Of a stretch of DNA of 64,000 nt, positions 1 through 9,713 are shown piece by piece; within the stretch, counting starts at the first letter, position 1, and each line of letters starts with the position of its first letter. A program made the translations under genes and the position numbers. The DNA lies in NCBI GenBank assembly GCA_034932485.1, contig JAYFOQ010000014.1:1-64000 (forward strand), given 5' to 3'. Under the pieces are notes generated by a model. The model did no database searches and had not been told where the DNA came from. It saw only the letters and a program-made list of their open reading frames with translations. Source of the stretch: Gordonibacter sp034932485 (lineage in GTDB: Bacteria > Actinomycetota > Coriobacteriia > Coriobacteriales > Eggerthellaceae).

Positions 1-93
1 CAACCTAAAGAAGCTCGAGGGGCTTTCTTATACCTTCATTCGGTGGGCGTTGAAGATGCTGCAATCCTGGCCGTTGTTATTGGTAGGAGATAG
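1..93 (+). CDS. C-terminal end of an unidentified protein (partial)
   Basis: Frame 1 is open from the first base of the window to a TAG at 91-93 and gives 30 residues ending AAILAVVIGRR. The 5' part lies outside the window. The fragment has mixed hydrophobic and charged residues with no recognisable motif. An exonuclease or helicase C-terminus is possible, since a DinG-type helicase follows, but nothing in the 30 residues proves it. It could also be a chance open frame. Confidence 0.4.
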   Translation, partial: QPKEARGAFLYLHSVGVEDAAILAVVIGRR

Positions 94-216
94 GGGTCTG
101 CAGCGGGCTTGAAAAACGGTTTGTTATGGAGCAGACCCTAAGTAAAGTATAAAATTAAGGAGAGAGACGTAAGCTTATAAAGACGAAAATTTAACAGGAA
201 AAAAGATATCTAGAAA

Positions 217-232
217 TGTTTCACGTGAAACA
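217..232. promoter_or_regulatory. parS: parS site 1 (ParB-binding centromere site)
   Basis: A perfect 16-bp palindrome TGTTTCACGTGAAACA that matches the bacterial parS consensus exactly. It sits at the centre of a longer 32-bp perfect palindrome (209-240) in the gene-free stretch 94-422. ParB nucleates here and spreads, and the ParABS/SMC system uses it to segregate the origin region. A second identical core lies at 16809-16824. The rest of 94-422 shows no gene; it is AT-rich with a GAGGG ribosome site just before the next gene. Confidence 0.93.
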
Positions 233-422
233 TTTCTAGAAGATTATCGAGTAAAAAATATTGTAGTTGAACGATGAGCCGAGAAGAACTTTGCTTCATT
301 TTTAAGAGAGATAAATGAACGGAGTAGCGAATAGGTGCTTATGTAAGGCACTGGAGAGTGAATACCCGTAATACTGATACAAATGATAGGCATAGCGAAG
401 GTAATAATCATGAGGGTAACTT

Positions 423-3400
423 GTGCACCATTTAGGTTTTGGTTTGTGCGATGCATTGAGAGATGGTAGGCTTACAGCTATGAAAAAGCACAGCGAACAG
501 GCGCATGACATCCTGCAAAACTTTATAAGCGACGGAACGCCCGAAGAGATTCGTGCACGTTACGCTTCGTTATCTGCAGCAGCAGCGAATGGCGATTATG
601 GTGATCTTGACCGCAATATCGTTGTTATTGATACTGAAACAACGGGTTTTTCTTTCAATCACGATGAATTAACCCAAATTGCAGCAGCACGTATGGAAAA
701 TGGGAAGATTGTAGACTGGTTTATCACCTTTGTTAATCCAGGTAAACCTATTCCAGAAGATGTTGCTCATCTAACCGATATACACGACAAGGATGTTGTA
801 ACAGCCCCTCAACCGCAGGAAGCGCTTGCTGAACTGGTGAAATTTGTTGGTGATGCAAAAATTGTCGCACATAATGCCGAGTTTGATAGAACCTTTACTA
901 CGCGGCATCCAAGTGGATATCCCTTACTAGAGAATACATGGATCGACTCACTTGACTTGGCACGCATTGCGCTCCCGCGTTTTAAATCGCACCGCCTTCT
1001 TGATTTAGTAAAAGCATTCGGTGCCCCTCTATCAACTCATCGCGCCGACGATGATGTGGCTTCTACTTGTGTTGTTCTGCGTATCTTGCTTGCTGCTGTT
1101 GATGCTATGCCGACACCTCTCGTACGTGAAATTGCCCGCATGGCTGCTCCCGAGCAATGGCCAACACAGGTAGTTTTTGAATACTTTGCCAGCCGTAAAG
1201 AAAGCTCTACGCATCTGTCGGTAGATTTTATAGACGAGAAGCACGGTTTATATTCGGTAGATGATTCAAGTAAGGAAAATGAATTTGTTGCTGTCTCATC
1301 GAAAGATGAAACAGCAACACCCTTTGAATTAAAAAAGGAAGAACGTTTCTCATTGCGTTCAATGCGCCGAAACCGCATTTCAAACGTTGATCTTAAGCCA
1401 AAAACTGATGCAGATGTTATCGCTGCGGATCCTTATCGTGACTTGGTGTTCCCTTCTACCTACGATATAGAGGCGGCTTTTGGATCCCAAGGATTAGTGG
1501 GATCTCTCTATGACGATTTTGAGCCCCGTGCTGAACAATTGGCAATGGCTGAAGAAGTGCGCGCCGCATTTTCAACTTCAGAGAATCTTATGGTTGAAGC
1601 AGGAACCGGTGTGGGTAAGTCCATGGCTTACCTGGTTCCAGCAGCATTGACCGCGCGATCGAATAATATCACTGTTGGCATTGCTACTAAAACAAATGCT
1701 TTACTTGACCAGCTGGTATATCATGAATTGCCTGCTCTAGCCTCAGCACTAGCGGGCGCTGTTCCTTCTGTTGAAAGCGCACCCCATGTGCCAACAGAAG
1801 CCCTCGATGAGGACGTTTTAAAACCAACAGCAGCAACACCTTCCCTAACATATGCAGCCCTCAAAGGCTTTTCCCACTACCCGTGTCTTCGGAAAATCGA
1901 TCGTATCGCTTCAGACGGTCCCGGCACACGGACAGTGGCGGGAAAAGAGCAATCCCAAGCACCTGCGCTCGCGGGATTGCTTTCGTTTATTGAACAAACC
2001 GAGTATGACGACATGGATAGTTTAAAGATCGATTATCGTACGCTACCGCGTTATGTTATTACAACAACGAGTCACGACTGCTTGCGACGCAAATGCCCTT
2101 ATTACGGCACTTCCTGTTTCGTTCATGGTGCACGCCGCCGTGCGGAAGCGGCTGATATTGTCGTGACGAACCATAGTCTCCTTTTCTGTGATCTTGCTGC
2201 AGATGGGGGATTGCTTCCTCCGATACGTTATTGGGTGGTAGACGAGGCTCATGGTGCCGAAGCTGAGGCGCGGCGAGCTTTTTCCTTGGCTTTGTCTGCT
2301 GAGGATATCCTCCGTTTGGCTACGCGAGTTTCCGCCGACGACGCATCGCGCAATGTGTTTGTGCGTGCTGAGCGGCGTGTCGTGGTGTCTGAGAAAGAGA
2401 ATAATCCGACCCTTCTTTATGCGCTTACGGCAAAAGGGCGCGCCGCCGGTAAGATATACGCTGAAACAGCGCGAGATTTCACCAGCCATATTAAAGATTT
2501 ATTATTTTTTGATACCAATAAACGCGGAAAAGGCTATGAGTATGTAGAGCTGTGGCTCAATGATGACATTCGTCGTAGCGAGACGTTCTCTCGGATAGTA
2601 TCGTTGGGACGCATTATGACAGATGCCGCCGAGAAGTTGGTAACTGCCTGCCAAGAGTTAGTGGGATATTTAGAAGGCGTTGATGAGGCAGCTGCTATTC
2701 AACGAGAGATTGCCTCAACAGCCATGGAACTTAAGGATATGCTTCGGGCTGCCGAAATCATATTGGATAAAGCACCTGATAACTATGCCTACGCTGCAAC
2801 GCTTTGTCGTAAAAACGATCGACCTGCAGAAAAGTTGGAAGCTCTGCTTCTTAATGTAGGTGAGGCTATGAATGAGACGCTGTATGCACGCACCCATTCC
2901 GTGGTTTTTGCTTCAGCAACGCTGGCAGTGGGTTCGCAATTCGATACCTTTGAAGCTGCACTCGGATTGAATGCGGGAGAAGGTTCGCGCTGTCGCGCCT
3001 GTCAGCTTGATTCCAGTTACGATTACGATGGACATATGACGGTGTATATTGCTTCCGACATGCCAGAACCCAATGATTATTCTTATCTCAGTAAACTTCA
3101 AGAGTTACTTATCGATGTTCATCTCGCTCAACAAGGCTCTTTGCTTACCTTGTTTACAAATCGTCGTGAAATGGAGAGCTGTTTTGAGGTAGTGCAACCC
3201 GCACTGAAAATTAATGACCTACGCTTAGTGTGCCAAAAGTGGGGCGTTTCGGTAAAGGGGCTACGTGACGATTTTATTGCTGATCAGCATCTTTCCTTAT
3301 TTGCCCTTAAAAGCTTTTGGGAGGGTTTTGATGCTCCAGGAGCTACGTTGCGCGGAGTTGTTATTCCGAAGTTGCCTTTTGCAAAGCCGACGGATCCTTT

Positions 3401-3698
3401 GTCATGCGAGCGCTCATTTCGCGATGATCAGGCGTGGAGACGTTTTGTCCTGCCGCAGGCAGTACTGGAGACGAAGCAGGCTGCTGGTAGACTTATACGT
3501 AAGGCGGAGGATCGAGGAGTTCTTATCCTGACTGATAAGCGACTCATTAGTAAAGGTTATGGGAAATCGTTTTTGAATTCGCTTCCTAGCAAAACAATTA
3601 AAATATGCACGTGTGCAGAAATTGCTGCAGAGCTTACGGCATTATCGGAAGGTAGAGCAGACGACAACTCGAGTTCTCTTATTGTTGAGGGGGACTAA
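423..3698 (+). CDS. dinG: DinG-family 3'-5' exonuclease / Fe-S helicase
   Basis: A 1091-residue protein fusing a DnaQ-like DEDDh exonuclease to a superfamily 2 helicase of the DinG/XPD type, expected to act on damaged or structured DNA. The exonuclease signature VVIDTETTG lies near residue 66. The helicase has Walker A EAGTGVGKS near 392 and a DEAH box (VVDEAHG) near 609. The Fe-S type cysteines are in PCLRK near 488 and in the CLRRKCPYYGTSC segment near 555. Motif VI is around SFWEGFDAPG near 965. The fusion is typical of Gram-positive DinG. The GTG at 423 has a GAGGG six bases upstream. ATG at 480 (residue 20) is an alternative start with a weaker AGG-type site. The downstream gene starts 27 bases after the stop, so the genes are probably cotranscribed. 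Confidence 0.93.
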   Translation: MHHLGFGLCDALRDGRLTAMKKHSEQAHDILQNFISDGTPEEIRARYASLSAAAANGDYGDLDRNIVVIDTETTGFSFNHDELTQIAAARMENGKIVDWFITFVNPGKPIPEDVAHLTDIHDKDVVTAPQPQEALAELVKFVGDAKIVAHNAEFDRTFTTRHPSGYPLLENTWIDSLDLARIALPRFKSHRLLDLVKAFGAPLSTHRADDDVASTCVVLRILLAAVDAMPTPLVREIARMAAPEQWPTQVVFEYFASRKESSTHLSVDFIDEKHGLYSVDDSSKENEFVAVSSKDETATPFELKKEERFSLRSMRRNRISNVDLKPKTDADVIAADPYRDLVFPSTYDIEAAFGSQGLVGSLYDDFEPRAEQLAMAEEVRAAFSTSENLMVEAGTGVGKSMAYLVPAALTARSNNITVGIATKTNALLDQLVYHELPALASALAGAVPSVESAPHVPTEALDEDVLKPTAATPSLTYAALKGFSHYPCLRKIDRIASDGPGTRTVAGKEQSQAPALAGLLSFIEQTEYDDMDSLKIDYRTLPRYVITTTSHDCLRRKCPYYGTSCFVHGARRRAEAADIVVTNHSLLFCDLAADGGLLPPIRYWVVDEAHGAEAEARRAFSLALSAEDILRLATRVSADDASRNVFVRAERRVVVSEKENNPTLLYALTAKGRAAGKIYAETARDFTSHIKDLLFFDTNKRGKGYEYVELWLNDDIRRSETFSRIVSLGRIMTDAAEKLVTACQELVGYLEGVDEAAAIQREIASTAMELKDMLRAAEIILDKAPDNYAYAATLCRKNDRPAEKLEALLLNVGEAMNETLYARTHSVVFASATLAVGSQFDTFEAALGLNAGEGSRCRACQLDSSYDYDGHMTVYIASDMPEPNDYSYLSKLQELLIDVHLAQQGSLLTLFTNRREMESCFEVVQPALKINDLRLVCQKWGVSVKGLRDDFIADQHLSLFALKSFWEGFDAPGATLRGVVIPKLPFAKPTDPLSCERSFRDDQAWRRFVLPQAVLETKQAAGRLIRKAEDRGVLILTDKRLISKGYGKSFLNSLPSKTIKICTCAEIAAELTALSEGRADDNSSSLIVEGD

Positions 3699-3725
3699 CG
3701 GGCTCTCTTGCCGTTGTAGAGGTGT

Positions 3726-5099
3726 ATGAGTAAACGTAAAGCAAAATTGGGTCATGCTGCCCACATTAAAAGACACACAGTGGGTACATCGAACGAACTT
3801 TCGTTTAGCGTGTTGGAAGCTGCAAAAAACGAGTTGGATAGTGAAGCTGCTAAAGATAGTGCGGCACCTTCGTCGTGGTTTGGGAACATCTCGTTATTTA
3901 CTCTCCCGCTTGGTAAAAAGAAGAGCTTCACCACACCCACAAAAGAAAGTGGCTTACCCCTTTCTACTGGTGAATTCGCTTCTACAGGTGATACGTCGCC
4001 CTCTTCTTCTAGTACCCTTAATTTTGGCGGTGCGAAGCACGACGTGGCTTCGGTGAAAGATACTCCTTCGTTGGGCCTCGCGTCGGCTACTCATACATCA
4101 GAACTACCCGTTAGTGTTGTTGCTTCTGCGAGACCTAAGCGTTCTGCGGAAGAGGAAATTGCCCGTCGTAAGTCGCGTCGGCGTCGTCAGCGTATTCTTG
4201 CGGCTGTATTGGTAATAGTAGTGGGACTGAGCTTTGCTGGAGCGGGCGGATGGTATCTCTATCAGGGACATCAATATCATATGGCTCAAGTTGACCGCTT
4301 AGACGGTGCTCTGAACTTAATTAAACAAGCAAACGAAACCACTATCTTGCTGGATGAGATTGTGGCACGACCTTTTGATGATACCTCAGTTGCTACTATC
4401 GATAGTGTGCTTGAACGTATTCCTGAGGCGCAAAATCAACTCAATGAGGCTGACTCTATTGTGAGAAACCTCTCTGTTGACCTGGCTGAATCGAAGGATA
4501 AGGAAGCAGCCAATCAAGCTGTTGCTGCCGTAGCAGCTCGGAGAGCGTTGTTAGAAAACGGTGAGCAGATTGCTGTTGCTGCTCAGAAAGCCGATGCGGC
4601 TGCCCAACTCCTACGAACAGCGTGGCAAGGTGTTATAAATGCTGATGCTCTTGCACGTGATGCGGCTGCCCTCGTTGTTGATACGACCGATGAGCATGTT
4701 TTGGCTTCTAAACAGAAGACTGAAGCGGCGGTGGCTGCCTTTACGGCTGCGCAGAGCGCTTTAAGCGACATTGCTTCTCGTTATCCCGCACTTGATCTTG
4801 AGTCATCTCAGATGTATCTTTCTAAGCGCCTTGAAGCAATGAGCTATGCGATAGCTTCAGACAATGCACTTCTTGCAAAAAATAAAGGAGAAGCTGCTAT
4901 ACAAAACGATGCATACAATCAGGCTGATAGTGAAGCAGCGACGATTGCAGCGCAGCTTCCTGAAGATGCCGCGAAGCCGGCATTCGATGATTTCGAACGG
5001 GTGAAAGCAATGTTTTTCGATACCTATTCAACAGCTCGTTCACAAGCTGGATCAGCGGATGCGTTTCTTCGTGATTATTTGGGTACGCCAAATAAATAG
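3726..5099 (+). CDS. Alanine-rich single-pass membrane protein, function unknown
   Basis: A 457-residue protein I do not recognise. Residues 1-140 are polar and low in complexity, rich in Ser/Thr/Pro. A basic RRKSRRRRQR stretch then leads into one transmembrane helix at about residues 157-177 (ILAAVLVIVVGLSFAGAGGW). The remaining ~280 residues are rich in Ala, Gln, Glu and Asp and predicted to be helical or coiled coil, presumably outside the membrane. The basic patch before the helix argues for an N-terminus in the cytoplasm. It lies 27 bp after dinG and 9 bp before the M28-like membrane protein, so the three probably form an operon. A role in envelope organisation or division is only a guess from topology. 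Confidence 0.8.
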   Translation: MSKRKAKLGHAAHIKRHTVGTSNELSFSVLEAAKNELDSEAAKDSAAPSSWFGNISLFTLPLGKKKSFTTPTKESGLPLSTGEFASTGDTSPSSSSTLNFGGAKHDVASVKDTPSLGLASATHTSELPVSVVASARPKRSAEEEIARRKSRRRRQRILAAVLVIVVGLSFAGAGGWYLYQGHQYHMAQVDRLDGALNLIKQANETTILLDEIVARPFDDTSVATIDSVLERIPEAQNQLNEADSIVRNLSVDLAESKDKEAANQAVAAVAARRALLENGEQIAVAAQKADAAAQLLRTAWQGVINADALARDAAALVVDTTDEHVLASKQKTEAAVAAFTAAQSALSDIASRYPALDLESSQMYLSKRLEAMSYAIASDNALLAKNKGEAAIQNDAYNQADSEAATIAAQLPEDAAKPAFDDFERVKAMFFDTYSTARSQAGSADAFLRDYLGTPNK

Positions 5100-5108
5100 C
5101 GTATACTG

Positions 5109-8100
5109 ATGGAATGTATGCCTAGTGGGATGTCACTAAATCGTGAGCGAAAGGCAAAGAGCATGCCGGAAATTGTTGATCACGTTGCATATTTGTCGCA
5201 GCAAATAGGCCCGCGTCCTGCTGGTACGGAAGAAGAACAGCAGGCCGCGCTATATATTACTGAGCAAATGCAAAAAGATGCCGGATTATCGGCGGTTATA
5301 GAAGATTTTACTGGAGCAGCAAACGAGGATATACCTCGTGCGATCTGCTGTGCGCTGACGCTGGTAGTGGCAGTGTTATCACTGCTTGTTCCCGTGCTGG
5401 CTATTCCAGCCATTGTCGTAGCTTTAGTTGCCTTGCTTTTGCTGGCTGCTGAAGTATTCGATAAGCCTGTTCTCTCGAAGCTGCTTGCGCGTGGGGTTAG
5501 TCAAAATGTTGTTGCAAAATACGAGCCGGGATATACGGCCGAAGCTGGTGGATCGCGTCGTCGTAAAGTTGTTTTGGTTGCACATTACGATAGTGGTAAG
5601 GTCCGCTCGGAGTTGAAGCCTCCCTTTGTGGGGATTCTTCCTGTGCTTCGTTGGATTAACCTAGGTGCCATGGTTTTTGTACCGTTGCTTCTTTTGGTGC
5701 GTACAACACTTTTTCTGAATGCCACCGGTGTAACAGAAATTGTTCTGAACGTACTTTTAGTCATTGCGCTCATAATTGTTTTTCTACCTATTGTAGAAGC
5801 GTTCTCCCACAAGTTCGCTGCATACAATGAAGCAGCAAATTGTAACGCCGCGGGCGTTGCGGTGCTGCTCGATATCGCGCGCCGTGTTGGTCGTGGCCGT
5901 GTGAGTGAAGCGGAGTTGGTCGCGAACGAAAATGCTTTGATTCATGGTGAGGAAGCTGCTCGTGCAGCTGGTCTTGTCCCCGAGGGTGTTGAGATTGTTT
6001 ATGCCGCTTCTAATGTGAAACCGCCAGAGATCGCCCCTCAGAGTGAGGGAGCTCGTTTGGCTGCGGCGAAAGCGGCCGTGGCTGCACTTACCGGAAAGCC
6101 AGTAAGTGGCCGCATGTCTGCCGATCTTGCTGCAAATCTTGTGCAGGTGAAAGAGCCTCCGCTGCCTGTTCCGACCGATGCTGAATACCAGGCGTTGCGT
6201 GATAATACTCGCGAGGCGTTCATGACTATTCCCCCGGAGACCGTGCAGGCTGCTCTTGAGAACGCTGCTATCGCCTCACCTGAGGAAGAGGGGTCCTCTG
6301 TCATTGATAGTGCTGCTTCCGCTTATTCCGCCGAACCAGCACCGTCTGCTTCATTGAGCCACAGCGGGGTGCCAGATTGGTTTAAAAAGGCGCAGGAGAA
6401 AGCTAAAAAGCCAGTAGTTGATAATAAGACAGTGCAACGTTCTCGTTATGCTGATGCGCTCGAAGCAGCACTTGAAGAGAGCTCAAGCGCTACTGAAGCT
6501 CGCCAAGCGCATCCTCAAACCGAGATAGAAGCCCGCCTTCAGTCGGTTCATGAAGAGATTATGCAAGCAAAGGCACCTCAACGTTACGCGGCAGACAACA
6601 ACGAAGCAACCCAGGATTTCGATTCTCCAGCCGTAACCACTAATGACGAATCTTGTGCCCATGAGATTCAGCAATCGACGGCAATATCTGACACCAATAC
6701 CTTAATGTCTTCATTGCCGGCTGTGGAAACATCTCCCGAACAGGGATCGACCTGCGCTATGCCACCGATTGATGTGAGGGAACTAAAGCTTGGAGATGTG
6801 CCTCCCGTTAAAGACGTAAGAATGCCCTCATTCTTAGACCCTCGTAAAACGCAGGCGGAAAAACTCGAAGAACGAGGTGAGGTAAGTCGTACTGCCCGTC
6901 GTGTTGATGTGACAGGCGCTGCTATAGGTGAGAGTGGTCGCATAGAAGTTCTTTCGCCTGCCTATAATGCAAGCGTGACAGCTCAGGAGACTCGGGGTCT
7001 GGCTGCGGCTGAGCCTACCGCCCAGCGTCGTCCTATTGTGCTTCCTGATATAGGCATGTCAGCCGCCAACCTTACGCCAATAACTGAGCTGCCAAAGCAG
7101 CGTGCCCCGCTGGCTGATGTAGCGCAGTCGGGTAAGAGTGCGGCAAAGAGCTTGCTTACCATGCTTCCATCGATTACTCCAACACAGGATCAAGATGGTT
7201 CTTCTTTAACGGTGACATCTACTCAAGGCGAAAGCATTCCTGCTTCAGGCCGCTCCGATTTGCGCACGTCACTTCCTTCGCTTTCGGGAGCGATTCCTCG
7301 CCAGGAAGATAGTGCCGTTAATGCAGCCGGTTCATTTATGCCAGCTGGCGCTACTGGTGCATTTGCTCCGATAGGGGATGAACTTCTTGAGAACGTCGAT
7401 CCTGACGATATTTATGTAGATGATGCCGACGATTCTGCATATGAGGGAGAATATACCGAGACGGGTGCCTTTGCTGGACCAGGCTACGTTGACATGCCCA
7501 AATCGCGAGGGCGTCGTTTGTTCGATAAACTGCGCTTCCGTAAACGCAAAGAAGAAGTTGAAGCAAGTCCGCAGGAATGGCTCGAGGTAGACGAAACATT
7601 CGACGCACGTTCTGCTGGTGCTGCCCGAGGTGGTTGGGAAAGTTTTCGTGAAGAGGATCAGCAGGGGTATGTTGACGAGTTCGAAGAAGACTCTTATGAG
7701 GTAGCGGAAAATGAGCCGATGCCGTATTACGCTGAGGATGATGCGTATCTTGAAGAGGGAGAATACGAAGAGGAGTCCCCTGTAAACAGTCGTCATCGTT
7801 GGAACGGTGGAGGCTTCTCTCGTCAGCGGTTTGGACGTACCGACGAGAGCATCCCTGAAGACTACGAGGATGTTTCATCGGGGCTTCATCCTATAGATAG
7901 TGAGCAGCCCACAGAACTCGAGCAAATCTATCAATTCCGTAATCCTGACATTAATACAGAAGTGTGGTTTGTGGCGCTGGGGTCTGAGCTAGCTAATCAC
8001 GGGGGTATGCGTGCTTTTCTGGCTGAACACAACCAGGATTTACGCGGATCTATCGTGATAGACCTCGATGCCCTCGGTGCCGGTAACTTAAGTCTCATTG

Positions 8101-8387
8101 AACGTGAGGGGTACTACCGTAAGGTGAAAACGTCGTCGCGGATGAAGCGTTATACTAAAAAAGCTTCACAGGCGACTGGATTATCTGTCGAGACGGGCGC
8201 TATCCTTTGGAAGGATAGCGCGGCTTCAATTGCGATACGGCAGGGTTTCCAAGCAATGCATCTTGCTGGAATGGAGGGCGCAAAGCCAGCGTTTTTTGCT
8301 CAGGGGGATGATGTTTTGGAGAACATTGACGAGGAGACTCTAGGGAACAACTCTGATTTCGTTATGGAGTTGTTGAAGAATATATAA
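5109..8387 (+). CDS. Membrane protein with split, probably inactive M28 peptidase domain
   Basis: A 1092-residue protein. The N-terminal part (RPAGTEEEQQAA near 36, VVLVAHYDSG near 155, AANCNAAGVAVLL near 240) and the C-terminal part (VWFVALGSELANHGGMRAF near 955, IVIDLDALG near 980) match M28 aminopeptidase blocks, but about 690 polar, Glu/Ala/Pro-rich residues separate them. Four hydrophobic helices occur at about 78-118 (two) and 180-240 (two). Compared with M28 enzymes, the bridging Asp is Cys (ANCN), the second Glu of the EE pair is Leu, and the C-terminal His is Ser (WKDSAAS). Loss of zinc binding is therefore likely. ATGs at 5109, 5118, 5130 and 5163 are all possible starts; 5163 has an AAAGG-like site and begins closest to the conserved domain. 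Probably cotranscribed with the two genes upstream. Confidence 0.82.
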   Translation: MECMPSGMSLNRERKAKSMPEIVDHVAYLSQQIGPRPAGTEEEQQAALYITEQMQKDAGLSAVIEDFTGAANEDIPRAICCALTLVVAVLSLLVPVLAIPAIVVALVALLLLAAEVFDKPVLSKLLARGVSQNVVAKYEPGYTAEAGGSRRRKVVLVAHYDSGKVRSELKPPFVGILPVLRWINLGAMVFVPLLLLVRTTLFLNATGVTEIVLNVLLVIALIIVFLPIVEAFSHKFAAYNEAANCNAAGVAVLLDIARRVGRGRVSEAELVANENALIHGEEAARAAGLVPEGVEIVYAASNVKPPEIAPQSEGARLAAAKAAVAALTGKPVSGRMSADLAANLVQVKEPPLPVPTDAEYQALRDNTREAFMTIPPETVQAALENAAIASPEEEGSSVIDSAASAYSAEPAPSASLSHSGVPDWFKKAQEKAKKPVVDNKTVQRSRYADALEAALEESSSATEARQAHPQTEIEARLQSVHEEIMQAKAPQRYAADNNEATQDFDSPAVTTNDESCAHEIQQSTAISDTNTLMSSLPAVETSPEQGSTCAMPPIDVRELKLGDVPPVKDVRMPSFLDPRKTQAEKLEERGEVSRTARRVDVTGAAIGESGRIEVLSPAYNASVTAQETRGLAAAEPTAQRRPIVLPDIGMSAANLTPITELPKQRAPLADVAQSGKSAAKSLLTMLPSITPTQDQDGSSLTVTSTQGESIPASGRSDLRTSLPSLSGAIPRQEDSAVNAAGSFMPAGATGAFAPIGDELLENVDPDDIYVDDADDSAYEGEYTETGAFAGPGYVDMPKSRGRRLFDKLRFRKRKEEVEASPQEWLEVDETFDARSAGAARGGWESFREEDQQGYVDEFEEDSYEVAENEPMPYYAEDDAYLEEGEYEEESPVNSRHRWNGGGFSRQRFGRTDESIPEDYEDVSSGLHPIDSEQPTELEQIYQFRNPDINTEVWFVALGSELANHGGMRAFLAEHNQDLRGSIVIDLDALGAGNLSLIEREGYYRKVKTSSRMKRYTKKASQATGLSVETGAILWKDSAASIAIRQGFQAMHLAGMEGAKPAFFAQGDDVLENIDEETLGNNSDFVMELLKNI

Positions 8388-8428
8388 AACCAAAGGCGCA
8401 TTTCAAGCTTGTGTACGTGGTGCTGCCG

Positions 8429-8434
8429 TATAAT
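8429..8434 (+). promoter_or_regulatory. Possible -10 box upstream of the zinc-ribbon gene
   Basis: A consensus TATAAT lies 95 bases before the small zinc-ribbon gene, in the 141-bp gap after the M28-like gene. No convincing -35 sits at 16-18 bp spacing, so the assignment is tentative. Confidence 0.35.
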
Positions 8435-8528
8435 GCGGCGATGAACTCGCAGGATTCTCTCGAATCACGAGTATTCGAATACGGGTGTACACTCGTTTCA
8501 GTAAAGAGCAGAAAGGTACAAAACAGCT

Positions 8529-8681
8529 ATGGCTATCGAAGCGTATTGTGTAAAGTGCAAGGCCAAGAAGACGATGCAAGATCCCGTTGAGGGCACGACG
8601 AAAAACGGTAAGCCTATCACGAAGGGCAAGTGCCCCGACTGTGGCACTACTATCTGCCGCATCGGCGCTGCGAAAAAGTAA
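8529..8681 (+). CDS. 50-aa zinc-ribbon protein (DUF5679-like)
   Basis: A short gene encoding 50 residues, MAIEAYCVKCKAKK at the start and ICRIGAAKK at the end. Two CxxC pairs (C7/C10 and C35/C38) form a zinc ribbon, with an extra C43. The middle is rich in Lys, Thr and Gly. This matches the DUF5679 type of small proteins widespread in Actinobacteria, whose function is unknown; nucleic-acid or ribosome binding is often suspected because of size and charge. An AAAGG lies 12 bases before the ATG. A strong hairpin terminator follows at 8709, so the gene probably forms its own transcription unit. Confidence 0.85.
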   Translation: MAIEAYCVKCKAKKTMQDPVEGTTKNGKPITKGKCPDCGTTICRIGAAKK

Positions 8682-8708
8682 CGTCTGCTCTTTCCAACGT
8701 GACTTACG

Positions 8709-8746
8709 AAAAAGTACCTTCGAGCTCAAGTTCGACGGTACTTTTT
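8709..8746 (+). terminator. Rho-independent terminator after the zinc-ribbon gene
   Basis: AAAAAGTACC (8709-8718) pairs with GGTACTTTTT (8737-8746), and the inner bases TCGA/TCGA extend the stem. The stem ends in a T-run on the + strand and, by symmetry, also on the - strand. Confidence 0.85.
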
Positions 8747-8817
8747 AACTTTCGGCGGTACCTTAATTGGTTCACGCGCAATTTTTATAATCTTCCCTTA
8801 ATTTTCGGTATGTCTAA

Positions 8818-8846
8818 TTGGCTCCTTGTATCTCTTGCGTTATAAT
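8818..8846 (+). promoter_or_regulatory. Promoter of tRNA-Gly
   Basis: TTGGCT (8818-8823), a 17-bp spacer, then TATAAT (8841-8846). The predicted start is near 8853, about 30 bases before the mature tRNA. Confidence 0.7.
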
Positions 8847-8884
8847 TTCTATCCGATCAGATGAAATATTTGATCAGCAGAAAT

Positions 8885-8959
8885 GCGGGTGTCGCCAAGT
8901 GGTAAGGCACAAGCTTCCCAAGCTTGTATTCGCGGGTTCGAGTCCCGTCACCCGCTCCA
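8885..8959 (+). tRNA. tRNA-Gly (CCC)
   Basis: Cloverleaf with acceptor GCGGGTG/CACCCGC, anticodon stem CAAGC/GCTTG around loop TTCCCAA (anticodon CCC), and T-arm GCGGG-TTCGAGT-CCCGT. The discriminator is T and the CCA end is encoded (8957-8959). Confidence 0.96.
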
Positions 8960-9017
8960 TATCAACTTTGTTCCAAGCTTCGGCTTGGATTTTTCGTATT
9001 AGGACTGAGGTAATCCG

Positions 9018-9713
9018 ATGGATCCTACAGAAACAAGTTTTCAATTTGGTTGCGAGGATGTTGGTTGTGTTGTGGAAGCTGTTGTGTTCGATTTGGACGG
9101 TACTTTATTGGACACGTTGCCCGATTTAATTTTGCTCACCAATGCGGTTCTACGCGAGTGCGGTTTTCCCGAACGCACGCCTGTTGAAATACTTAGTTTT
9201 GTTGGAAATGGAGTGCGTGCGCTTATGTATCAAGCGGTTCCCGCTGATGCCCACGAAGATACCGTTGAGGTAGCTATGCAGCGTTGGAGGGAGCTTTACC
9301 CCCGTTATGGGCATAAGCTTACTAAGCCTTATCAGGACATTCCAGAAATTTTGGCGGAATTGAAATCGCAGGGACTTAAATTAGGTGTATTGTCAAACAA
9401 GTTTGATACAGGCACAAAAGAAGTGATAAGTTCTTATTTGCCACGTCTGTTTGATGTGGTTCATGGTGAGTGTGCTGAGATACCTCGTAAACCCGACCCG
9501 TCAGGCTTATTGCGAACAATTAAGGAGTTGGACACGGTTCCATCGCGTACGATATATGTAGGAGATTCTCCGGGTGATGTAGTGGTTTCACGAAATGCCG
9601 GAACCTATGCGGTTGGAGTGACATGGGGATATCATCACGCTGAGAGCCTGTATGCCGTCAGTCCCGATCGACTTATTGTTAATCCGAAAGAATTACTTGA
9701 TCTTATTCAGTAA
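9018..9713 (+). CDS. gph: HAD-family phosphatase, phosphoglycolate phosphatase-like
   Basis: A 231-residue HAD hydrolase. Motif I is VVFDLDGTLLDT near residue 24, with the nucleophile Asp and the +2 Asp. A C1 cap domain with the FVGNGVRAL segment follows, then motif III Lys in PRKPDPSGL near 157 and motif IV VGDSPGDVV near 177. This is the layout of Gph, which hydrolyses 2-phosphoglycolate, though related HAD enzymes act on other sugar phosphates or pyrophosphate, so the substrate is inferred. ATG at 9018 has a GAGG nine bases upstream. The ~20 residues before motif I are longer than usual. The gene follows tRNA-Gly directly and may be read from the same promoter. Confidence 0.88.
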   Translation: MDPTETSFQFGCEDVGCVVEAVVFDLDGTLLDTLPDLILLTNAVLRECGFPERTPVEILSFVGNGVRALMYQAVPADAHEDTVEVAMQRWRELYPRYGHKLTKPYQDIPEILAELKSQGLKLGVLSNKFDTGTKEVISSYLPRLFDVVHGECAEIPRKPDPSGLLRTIKELDTVPSRTIYVGDSPGDVVVSRNAGTYAVGVTWGYHHAESLYAVSPDRLIVNPKELLDLIQ

